Shown piece by piece: positions 56,243 to 64,000 of a DNA stretch of 64,000 nucleotides. Within the stretch, counting starts at the first letter, position 1. Every line of letters begins with the position of its first letter. The notes under the pieces were generated by a model, which worked only from the letters and a program-made list of their open reading frames with translations, was not told the origin of the DNA and did not search any database. Location: positions 59,687,977 through 59,751,976 of the forward strand of contig OX424555.1 in the NCBI GenBank assembly GCA_949152475.1. Direction: 5' to 3'. Position numbers and translations under genes: made by a program. Source of the stretch: Terebella lapidaria. Lineage: Eukaryota > Annelida > Polychaeta > Terebellida > Terebellidae.

Positions 56243-56412
56243 TGGACAGAAAAGTGAAGCTTCTGCGCAGCTGCGCGCGCATATGCGCGGCGGTTTTGGC
56301 GGCAAAAGGAGCGCTCGAGTCATGCAGGCAGACGATCGTGCCTTGCTTTCAGTACGCGAATTTCTATCCAGAACGATCCAAAGGATCGAAAAGGAGCATG
56401 TAGTAGTTTAGA
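56243..56412 (+). repeat. DIRS right inverted terminal repeat
   Basis: Exact complement of 50,093-50,262. Its unique extension 56,413-56,459 (GGTGAGTAATAACAATAAAC onward) is matched by the internal complementary region. Confidence 0.93.
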
Positions 56413-57177
56413 GGTGAGTAATAACAATAAACGGCAAATTTACAATTAAAATTTGGGAAATTTATTAATATCCTGTGCGCACAGGTTTTGTATTGAGTGA
56501 GCTTCAACGCACTTGTACGACTGCCTGTGTCCGTGGTGTCAGCATTCTTTTTCGGTTTCTTTTTTCCCAGTTTCGACCCTGAAATTACATTTAATCAAAA
56601 ATTAATTTCTCTCACAGTGACACAATACCATCAGAGCAAACATTTTTTTAGGGCTCAGAAAAATTGCTCAAGACTCAAGACAAACATACTAATGTAATAA
56701 TACTTAAATACTTACTAAATGAATATGAAAAATGAAATCCAAAAGTTGACCAGAATAAATCAATTATGCATGTGCTGAGTGTGCTTATTTTGGCATTGGT
56801 GGTAAATGAATTACATGATTTGACAAAAGGTAGTATTACCGTTATCAGCATCAGCCTTCTTTTTTTTGACTTCTTTTTATGGATTTCTTTTCCTTTGTTT
56901 GACACTGAAAATACAATATAGAAAAAAAAAATGAATAAAAATACATTGTATAGAAAAAAAAATTCCGTCACAATACCATTGGAGCAAACAAAATTGTTTA
57001 AAGGAAAAGAAGTTTTCATCCGTATAAACTCCTTTAGAAAATAATCCATCTCCAAGTAGAGCAATGTTACAATTTGGGGTGAGCCCGGGGGACCTATGAC
57101 CATGAACAATCTTCCAGAAGTTGACCAAGCAACGATTTATAATTGTGGTAATTTTGGATTGGATTGGCCGTAAAATG

Positions 57178-57313
57178 CACAGGCATATGACTCAACACCT
57201 AGAAGTGTGAATAATCCTTCACGCATTGGTCCATTCTCCTTATTTTATAAGGGGCAATGGACCAATGTGTGAAGGATTATTCACACTTCTAGGTGTTGAG
57301 TCATATGCCTGTG
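57178..57313. mobile_element. Foldback MITE with 8-bp target duplication
   Basis: Two 58-bp arms (57,178-57,235 and 57,256-57,313; CACAGGCATATGACTCAACA at the tip) match at 57 of 58 positions. The 20-nt middle pairs further (CCTTAT-TTT-ATAAGG), so nearly all 136 nt fold into one hairpin. GTAAAATG flanks both sides exactly (57,170-57,177 and 57,314-57,321). An 8-bp duplication points to hAT-type mobilisation. It sits in the intron after exon 3 of the gene above. Confidence 0.9.
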
Positions 57314-57751
57314 GTAAAATGAACTAAATGATTTACCATGATCAGCCTTCTTCTTCTGTCTTTTGCTCTCCTGTTGTGGCACTGAAAATGCATTTGAGAA
57401 TAATAAATTTATCTTGTGCCACTGTTGGAGCAAGCAACATGAGCAAGCCTAAACAAAAAGAATAATAATATCTTTCCGATTTGTTAGGCTATAAAAAAGT
57501 AATTTCTTAGTAATTCTTACCAAGGTCATCCGTTCCTATCCGCTTGTGAGCTAGGATAGCGTCAAGTTCCTTACGATTATCTGCATTATTGAAATGAAGG
57601 AGTAAAATTTTTTTGTTGGGTGATTTTCAATGTTGGGTAAACTAACTGATAGATCTAGTAGGTACATGTATGGCACAAGAAATTTAATTTCAATCCTTTC
57701 ATTATGATTGTGCACACATAAACCTGGACATATTAGGAGTAAAAAAAAAAA

Positions 57752-58829
57752 TTAGCCCAAGGGCTAGATAGGTTACCGGAGAAAACGTGCCTGTAAACAG
57801 GGTGAAACCGACATAGTCCAAAAAAGAACTTTTTTCTGACTAAAATGGACAATTTGATCTCTACATAAAGGTCAAGTTCAAGATCAAATCAAATGTATCC
57901 AAAAGAAATGCCACATATGTTTTCCTATATGCAATCAATGTAAAGCCAGACTGTATCTTGAAGTGTTTTGTGTGTTATTATTCATTTCAATGTTTGATAT
58001 GTCACCTTTGACCTTCAAAGATAATCCAAGGTCAGATCCAACATCACCAAAAGAAAGGCCATACATGATTTCCTATGTGCTCCCAATGCAAACCAATGCT
58101 GTACCTTCAAGCGTGTGTGTGTTATTATGTTATTATGTCCAGCCTTCGACCATAAGTGACGGCACCAACTTCGAGCGATTCAAGGACAACCAAATTTATA
58201 CAGGTTATTAAGCTACCCATGGGGAGTCCATTGCATGATTTAGAAAAAAATTTACTGAACAGTTTTTGAGAAAATGGCCAACAAATGCCGAAAATGGCAA
58301 ATTTGAGCCATTTTATGAGCCATTTTGGGCCACTTTCAGCGATTCAAGCCAATCGGCCAGAATACACAATGAACATATTGTCATGAGCAATTCACATGCT
58401 GAATTAGAAAAAAAGTTACTGAACAGTTTTGGAGAAAATGGCCGACAAATGCCGAAAATGGCAAATTTGAGCCATTTTGAGCCACTTCGAGCGATTCAAG
58501 CAAATCGGCCAGAATAGCCCATGAACATATCATCATGAGCAGTCTACATACCAAATTAGAAAAAAAGTTACTGAACAGTTTTTGAGAAAATGGCCGACAA
58601 AGTTCAAAATCGGCCATTTTTCGTCAAAAACGGCCGCCATTTTGAAAAAAATGCAAAAATTGAAAAACAAAAAAATACCTCCCTCTTGAAATATTTCTTA
58701 GTATTTTTGTGCAAAATTTCAGAAAGATTCGACCGTAAACTTTAAAGATAAAAATGTAGACGCCGACGCCGCCGGACGACGGACGCAACGCCATGCCAAT
58801 AGGTTATCGGACCAAAGGTCCGGTAACCT
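57752..58829 (-). mobile_element. Helentron-like non-autonomous element, family A (copy 4)
   Basis: Minus orientation. 5' hairpin 58,801-58,829 (TTT loop), short GTCC region, body with three ~115-bp tandem blocks (TTACTGAACAGTTTTTGAG, GCCATTTTGAGCCACTTCGA), inverted end at 57,768-57,778 and 3' hairpin TTAGCCC-AA-GGGCTAG. The AGGTCA blocks are reduced here. It lies in the first intron of the Tudor-like gene. Confidence 0.8.
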
Positions 58830-58944
58830 AAAAATTTAAGCAAAAAGCTGAAATGATTACAGTTATTAATGTTCAAAGTCACCTGGGGTGTCTTCAAATT
58901 AAATTATTCATATCCATACATACAGATATGACACCTGTTTCGAC

Positions 58945-58970
58945 ACCCCACGGGGGGGGGGGGGGGGTCG
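58945..58970. repeat. Poly-G run
   Basis: CACG followed by a G tract of about 17, then TCGGGGCGGGGG. Similar G runs occur at 7.85, 16.47, 31.75 and 59.94 kb. Confidence 0.85.
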
Positions 58971-59104
58971 GGGCGGGGGAGTACTAGATCGCCACTCTGA
59001 GTTTGACACATGGTTTGACAGCTGTCAAGTACTAATAGATCTAGTATGATAATGATAATATGTCTAATTGACTGAAGTGTAAGCAGCCATCATTAACTCT
59101 TTAC

Positions 59105-59260
59105 CTGCCATTGACGTGTATACACGTCATGGATAACTAGCTTCCTATCCTCAGTGACGTTTTTTCACGTCACGTAATTCATGGCGTGAATACTCATTGA
59201 CGTATATATACGTACACGTGGTGCAGTCTGGTATCCTCAATGACGGATATTTACGTATGT
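59105..59260. repeat. Four tandem TGACGT...ACGTCA palindromes
   Basis: ATTGACGTGTATACACGTCA, then GTGACGTTTTTTCACGTCAC, then ATTGACGTATATATACGTAC, then AATGACGGATATTTACGT, about 40 bp apart, each preceded by a CCTC/CCTG-like word. The first contains a perfect 18-bp palindrome. TGACGT is a CRE-type half-site. Confidence 0.8.
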
Positions 59261-60643
59261 AAGTATGGTTCTAATTTGCTTGGATCTATAATCCTTCATC
59301 AACATCAGCCAATCACAAAGCAGTTTACAAGTATACCTGACCAAACTGACACCCTACGTCATCATTTGAATAAGTTAATTTCCTTATTTGGAGTATGGAG
59401 CATGCCCGCCTTGCTCATTTGCATAAACTTGTTGTCAAAACTCCACTGACAGCAGAGTCGAGCACACACTTTCCCCGGCTTTGATTCCACTGGTAATAGC
59501 TGAGTATACAAGTGATAGATATTTGTTTTAACATCTCCATATGTTCCTTTAATAATGTAGAGGGGAAATTATCTGAGAGAGATGAAAAGCCAGTGGATAA
59601 AAGCAATATTTGGGCTGTGCCGGCGACTGTGTTGCACAACTGACACTTGCCGGTGTCTGATTGTCAGACCAGCAACAGGTGCTCGATCGGGAGATTGTGA
59701 CTGTGAGAACGCCGTTTGTCTAAGACAAATTAGATTGTTTGCCAAAATAAGCTTGATGGTGTGTTTTCATCTTTCTATGAAAACAAATAAATGTCTCACA
59801 TCTGGCGAAATCCTTTCTTCAGTGATGAAAAACCATCCACTGCTCGACTGCTCGACAAGTTTTTCTTGTGTTTACAACCCCGTGGTCACCGGGTTGTGGG
59901 CCCCGTGAGACGCTCATTTGCATACACGGCTTATGGTGAGGGAGGGGGGGGGGGGGGGGGTAGCGATTAGGCCAGTAGCAACACTGCAAGTAGGGAGAAT
60001 CTTTCCTATCATCAGGAGTTAATAACCGATAAATTCGTTTTATTTGAAGTTATCAGTTCATTGGACTCGTGAATATTGATGATTCCGTTCAATTTTGTTT
60101 TGCTACTAGGCCATATCATTATATTCATCACATAAGTTATCATTATAAGCCATGTGTTTATCTTCGTTTGCCCGTGATTTTTCGGGTGATTAGTGATACA
60201 TGTGGAAATGATTTCTGGGTCCATCTGTCAAGTTTGTGGGCACCCGAGGCCGATCTATCTCATACCTTGTAAACTTTATAAAATGTATTTAAACGTGCCG
60301 CTGTGCGAGTTTACGAACAATCTATCGTCAAATTGTACTATAGCTTGTAGGTACATTGCTGCAAAAATCGTTGATATTTCACGGACATCCATGAGCCGCC
60401 ATATTTACTCCTGACCTAATTTAGCGTTTACGTTCCGTGATTGGCTGATTCCTGTCACGTGGTTTGTTGTTGTCATGCTGGTTTGACAGGTCAGCAGATC
60501 TATTTGGGGTTAACTTTTGATAAATTAAGAGGCAATATATAATAAGAGCTAGGATGTGTTTGACAAGTGAAAGCAAGTTCACAGTATGTAACCTTGGCTT
60601 GGATCTTTTATGAGTTTCAAATGATTTAGGCTGTGCATGTTAC
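59261..60643. other. First intron of the Tudor-like gene, no further exon seen
   Basis: Contains a G run of about 18 at 59,942-59,960. No coding segment found. Confidence 0.4.
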
Positions 60644-60867
60644 CTGACATGGTGCGAATAGTCGCTTGATACTGCTTCCCGTTGAATCTTGCTTCGACCG
60701 CATCTCCAATATTGTATAGCTCTCTCCTGGGGCTTATGATTGCGCTTACTGCCCGGACACTAGATGTATTTTCCCCAGCCCAGTCTAGTATAAAATACAT
60801 CTTCCGAGTATTCTGAGCAGCTGAGGCTGAGCTCCTGCAGTCCTGGAAAGACGCGCTGAACTGCAGA

Positions 60868-60980
60868 CGATCTGTGACGTCATTTTCCCGCAAAATTATT
60901 GACCAATAGGCCTACACGTTGCATCAAATTAGCGCGAATTATTGACCAATAGGGTTACACGTTGCATCCAACGAGAAATG
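60868..60980 (-). promoter_or_regulatory. Promoter of the Tudor-like gene: CRE, E2F-like site and two inverted CCAAT boxes
   Basis: Just upstream of exon 1 on the minus strand lie TGACGTCA (60,875-60,882), GCGGGAAAA (60,883-60,892) and two ATTGGTCAATAATT blocks in a ~50-bp tandem duplication (plus strand ATTGACCAATAGG at about 60,897 and 60,939), each followed by TACACGTTGCATC. Inverted CCAAT, E2F and CRE elements close to a first exon are typical of TATA-less animal promoters. The exact start is not placed. Confidence 0.55.
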
Positions 60981-61127
60981 GCTTTACCACTTTTAAGGTA
61001 AATTTTTTTCGAACATTATTTTGCATCGATGTTTTAACCGTTTAACAGTACGTACAAGAGAAGTGCGTTGAAAAATACAACTCATACAGTAAATCATTTG
61101 TATGTTTTGTACAGTAGAGCAGAGGCA

Positions 61128-61750
61128 CCAATTATCGACCCCTTAGTAGAACTTATGAGATAATTCTTGGTTATCATACAATTCATTATTTTTCCTTCGT
61201 GTGAGGAGTGGACTGTGTCTCAGCTACTTCGTCTCCACAAGGTTAAAAAAGATTCAATGAACAATGAAAAGGACAAAACATCAATTGAAAAAAAATTGTA
61301 GCGGCACCAATTATCAACCCCCTGGCACCAGTTATCGACCCCCCCAGAACACCATCATAAAAATATAAGAAATACATTGACAAAGAGTGAAGCTGTCAAT
61401 TTATGATGACATTCATATCATTTAACATGGTTTGTGAATGAAGAACACATAATTTTTATAGACCAGTGTGTTTACCAAACAAATAACTAAATTTTCACAG
61501 TTTTCTTAATTCTCACGTTGCGGTTAATGCTGTTTTTTTTAACAATTTGCTTATAATTTTGTCTACCATGTGATCCCATGAATGAATCAATCAATATAAA
61601 TTCAATTCATTGTCACAAGGATATGACTACTGGGAAATAAGCCCCTTCATGTGTCAAAAAAATTCAATCTTTATTTTCATCAGTTTTTATACAGGGGGGT
61701 TGATAATAGGAACCACGTAGATTTTGGGTACCCAATTATCAACCCCCTCC
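61128..61750. repeat. Dispersed motif CCAATTATCRACCCC
   Basis: GCACCAATTATCGACCCC (61,127), ACCAATTATCAACCCCCT (61,305), ACCAGTTATCGACCCCCC (61,323), its complement GGGGGGTTGATAAT (61,694) and CCCAATTATCAACCCCCT (61,729). Five copies in ~620 bp in both orientations, otherwise featureless DNA. Confidence 0.75.
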
Positions 61751-62109
61751 AGAAATGACATTGAAAGGTCATATGAAGGTCATTTTAGTACATGCTTACA
61801 TTCCTTTCATAGTTTTTATGCAATGTATCCATGATGTGAAGTCCTTCTTGTATTCTGGAGTATGCACATAGAACATGATATCACCACAATTTCAAAGCGA
61901 TCCATGCAGAACTGTGGGACTGATTTCTTTGAAGTGTTAACATGGGCGAGATACAGATTTTTTCCAAGTCAAGACCGCCAGGCTGGCGGTTTTTGGTTTA
62001 ACCTTGACTGAATATTGGAGCAAACACCCACATCTATGTTAAAACTATCCAAGTTCATATTATCTTTGGTATCATAGCTGTCTTGAATGTATAGAAATTA
62101 GAAAGTGAT

Positions 62110-62668
62110 TTCAGCGGTGCTGCAGCGGTGAAATAAACTACATATAATTTTCAGAGTGCAAGCAGCAGCTTAATTGGCAGCGGTATCTTTAACTGTCATT
62201 TTTGTACAGACGTTTAGCAGCGGTGTTTCAGCGGTTACATGTGCAGAAGGAGCAAGTCGAATCAGTGGTGAATCAGCGGCCCACTGCATGGCAGTAGTAC
62301 ATGTGGTACAAGCTGCACAGGTAGCAGCAGCAAACACCGCTTCCAAGCAGCGGTCACCGCTGCACAGGAAGTAGTAGAACAGCGGTATTTCAGTGGTAAC
62401 CGCTGTTTCTGCAGCGGTACCGCTGTCTAGAAGCGGTACAGTATACCGCTGCCTATGCAGCGGTCACCGCTGCCTATGCAGCGGTCACCGCTGCAAAAGC
62501 AGCAGCCTATCGGCGGTATATCAGCGGTAACCACTGCTATCTATACCGCTGCACTGAAGCAGTAACCGCTGCAGGGACAGCAGTGAATCAGTGGTCAATC
62601 AGCGGGTACCGCTCCTTCTGCAGCGGTTACCGCTGATATGGCAGCGGTCCGCTGCTGCTCGGTCTGGG
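62110..62668. repeat. Right CAGCGGT/ACCGCTG array and terminal inverted repeat
   Basis: By eye about 22 exact heptamers in ~550 bp, in both orientations, including CAGCGGTACCGCTG (14-bp palindrome) and a repeated CTATGCAGCGGTCACCGCTG. It ends in CCGCTGCTGCTCGGTCTGGG, the inverted partner of the left end. Confidence 0.9.
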
Positions 62669-62680
62669 ATTGGTCTCCAC
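62669..62680 (-). CDS. First codons of the exon split by the 13-kb element
   Basis: Minus strand: acceptor TTCATAATGTAG, then GTG GAG ACC AAT. Joined to 49,408 downward (with one AT counted) it continues GAT GAT GGA in frame. Twelve bases alone would not be callable; the call rests on the frame match across the element. Confidence 0.45.
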
Positions 62681-62971
62681 CTACATTATGAAAAAAAAAA
62701 AATCACAAATACATGTATCGTCAATCTGCGCTGTATATTGATGCCCTGCCTATTACCAGAAAATATTTAGCTTGTTTGATATACATGTATTTGCATAACT
62801 ATAGTAACAACTTTATTAGGGAATAGAACCAATTTAAAAGAAAAGTGATGTCATTAGTTTATCGGCCAACAGGCTAAAAAAATGGTTAGAAGAAATAAAA
62901 ATGTTTTTTTTTCAGGTTGAAAATGAGGGTCAGTGTTTTACCCTTATTCCACATTTACCAGGGTATTTTCT

Positions 62972-62998
62972 ATGGCTCAAGGGATAGCGCGTTGGACT
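62972..62998 (+). pseudogene. tRNA-Arg-like 5'-half fragment
   Basis: ATGGCTCAAGGGATAGCGCG and TTGGACT closely resemble the D-arm and anticodon 5' strand of animal tRNA-Arg(UCU). No acceptor stem, anticodon loop or B box follows, so this is a relic or chance match. Confidence 0.25.
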
Positions 62999-63740
62999 GG
63001 TTTTCGTTGTAATAATATTTAATGTCAAGGAACCTAAATTACAATAATGTTTGGCTAAAATAGAATGGAATTATCAAAAAGAAAGACCCTCGGAGAAATA
63101 AGGTTTAAAGTAATTCAATGTCACCCGTTTTCATTTTATAATAAACCACTGAAATTGATTCAATCAGTGATCTCAAACCAGACGTCTAGACAGCTATAGC
63201 TATACAATATTCTTGCAAAGTTAGGAACTCAAATATCTTGCTGCTAAAGACAAAAGGTTAGACACCCTTATGTCTTATAAACTGATAAAAATTAGAGCTG
63301 AAAAAGATCTGTCTGACACAGAATCTTTATCTAAAATATCCAAATTACCACAGAAACAATAACAGTCTTGGTTAGTATAAATTGAGAACGGTTAAACATA
63401 TGTATAATTGGGGTCTAACGGGTCGTGATTATGGATGCATGATTAGCACTTAATTACTACACTTACGATCACCGCCGGAAGGAGTTCTTTGCCATGGCGC
63501 ACACAAACATGCGTGCCAATGTTAAAAGAGCTGTTTATTTAAATGGACATTAAAATCCGTCACGACAAAATATTACCAAAGGGGCATTTTCAAGGTCGAG
63601 GTCTCTGTGGAATATACCAGCGAGACATAATACCAGCACACAACACTAATTTCATCAAAAATTCTAAGGCAGCGGCGATGTACTAGTATTTCTATTCCAA
63701 AATTAAGGTTCAGAACCTACCCAGAGATAATCCCGTTCCC
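62999..63740. other. No supported feature
   Basis: AT-rich DNA without a recognisable gene or repeat. Confidence 0.4.
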
Positions 63741-64000
63741 GCCCACTACCCTGGCTGGGTGTCACACGGTGGCTGGCCCACTACCCCTGGCTGGGTGTCA
63801 CACGGTGGCTGGCCCACTACCGCTGGCTGGGTATCACACGGTGGCTGGCCCACTACCCATGTCTGGGTGTCACACGGTGGCTGGCCCAATACCCCTGGGT
63901 GGGTGTCACACGATGGCTGGCCCACTACCCCTGGCTGGGTATCACACGGTGGCTGGCCCACTACCCCTGGCTGGGTGTCACACGGTGGCTGGCCCAATAC
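63741..64000. repeat. 36-bp minisatellite running off the window edge
   Basis: About seven tandem copies of GGCTGGGTGTCACACGGTGG plus CTGGCCCACTACCCCT. The minus strand is open throughout and reads the 12-residue repeat GQPPCDTQPGVV. Whether it is translated cannot be judged because the right side is cut off. Confidence 0.85.

Larger units (their letters stand above)
50071..56459 (+). mobile_element. DIRS-like tyrosine-recombinase retrotransposon, apparently complete
   Basis: 6.39 kb. Order: left inverted terminal repeat, gag, reverse transcriptase/RNase H/methyltransferase-like frame, overlapping tyrosine recombinase, internal complementary region, right inverted terminal repeat. The two terminal repeats appear identical over 170 bp, and the internal region complements both extended outer ends, as in DIRS1 elements that replicate through a circular intermediate. 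No target duplication is expected and none is seen. The GC-rich coding region contrasts with AT-rich surroundings. No stop interrupts any domain. It inserted into exon 5 of the gene carried by the surrounding element. Confidence 0.93.
56460..60800 (-). pseudogene. 5' part of a Tudor/SH3-like, lysine-rich protein gene carried in the 13-kb element
   Basis: Minus-strand exons with GT..AG introns: 60,800-60,644 (ATG; MYFILDWAGENTSSVRAVSA, ELYNIGDAVEARFNGKQYQA), 57,580-57,521 (NRKELDAILAHKRIGTDDL), 57,381-57,337 (PQQESKRQKKKADH), 56,904-56,840 (NKGKEIHKKKSKK) and 56,578-56,460 (SKLGKKKPKKNADTTDTG). Exons 1-3 and 5 share phase 1 and join in frame. Exon 4 is 65 nt long and breaks the frame at an A8 run. 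Exon 1 resembles the small beta-barrel N-terminal module ('W ... I-x-S-P ... V/I-G-x-x-V-x-A-x-x-x-G-K-x-Y-x-A') of BEN/DUF4806-type proteins. Exon 5 runs into the DIRS insertion, and no C-terminal domain follows, so the gene is a fragment. Confidence 0.6.
49411..62668. mobile_element. Composite ~13.3-kb TIR element with CAGCGGT-array ends
   Basis: The outer ends are inverted: CCCAGGACGAAAAGCAGCGG at the left and CCCAGACCGAGCAGCAGCGG as the complement of the right (17 of 20 identical). Both are flanked by AT (49,409-49,410 and 62,669-62,670). Directly inside each end is a CAGCGGT/ACCGCTG array. Removing the element with one AT restores a continuous coding exon. Inside are a minus-strand gene (five exons plus promoter) and three later insertions (a DIRS-like retrotransposon, a family A element and a foldback MITE). 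Without these it would be about 5.6 kb. No transposase was found, so it is probably non-autonomous with a captured gene fragment. Dense subterminal motifs in both orientations recall CACTA-type binding sites, but the superfamily is unknown. Confidence 0.6.

Noticed and set aside
62972..63045. tRNA gene
   Set aside because: The first half resembles tRNA-Arg, but there is no B box, T-arm or acceptor stem; kept only as a low-confidence fragment.

Overview
The window is repeat-dense eukaryotic nuclear DNA. Real coding pieces are short and split by GT..AG introns. The background is AT-rich, and most kilobases belong to retrotransposons, DNA transposons or tandem repeats. The repertoire suggests a marine invertebrate such as a mollusc, another lophotrochozoan or an invertebrate deuterostome: an I/Nimb-like LINE, BEL/Pao, Penelope, a DIRS-like tyrosine-recombinase retrotransposon, Helentron-type non-autonomous elements with GTCY microsatellites, and THAP, DUF4806 and DUF4218-like genes. 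The species cannot be fixed by eye. No bacterial features, CRISPR array, rRNA or intact tRNA gene was seen.

Layout. 1-5 kb: a SAM-like exon, a LINE 3' end with a long (TA)n, one Helentron-like element (family B) and an isolated minus-strand exon. 5-9.2 kb: a LINE tail inserted into a BEL/Pao gag-protease remnant (minus strand), then a minisatellite. 9.9-15 kb: a THAP-like exon and two family C Helentron-like elements that flank two small exons, one with a poly(A) signal and one encoding a membrane anchor. 19-26 kb: a nest in which a LINE is broken by a Penelope copy and followed by a ~360-bp tandem array, which is itself broken by a TA-flanked DNA transposon. 26-39 kb: a minus-strand cluster of decayed transposon-like genes (DUF4806-type, a DDE-nuclease-like pseudogene, a DUF4218-type fragment and a coiled-coil gene), again cut by LINE tails. 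39.7-49.2 kb: Helentron-like elements and a ~370-bp satellite.

49.4-62.7 kb is the most unusual part. I infer one ~13.3-kb composite element. It has ~20-bp terminal inverted repeats, a 2-bp AT target duplication and, just inside each end, a 550-650-bp array of the heptamer CAGCGGT/ACCGCTG (about two dozen copies each). It sits inside a coding exon whose reading frame closes up when the element is removed. It carries the promoter and first five phase-compatible exons of a minus-strand gene with a Tudor/SH3-like N-terminus and lysine-rich exons. Nested inside it are an apparently intact DIRS-like retrotransposon (50,071-56,459) with 170-bp inverted terminal repeats that look identical and a complete internal complementary region, a 136-nt foldback MITE with a perfect 8-bp target duplication, and another Helentron-like element.

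Two themes recur. First, three repeat families (A, B, C) share one plan: a 5' hairpin, a GTCY microsatellite, an internal body, an inverted copy of the 5' end, and a 3' hairpin. Compensatory changes in the A and B hairpins suggest selection on the fold. Second, these elements carry dense transcription-factor-like sites: AGGTCA half-sites and DR1 in family A, RFX X-boxes in family C. Exon boundaries, family names and target duplications were all read by eye without alignment tools.
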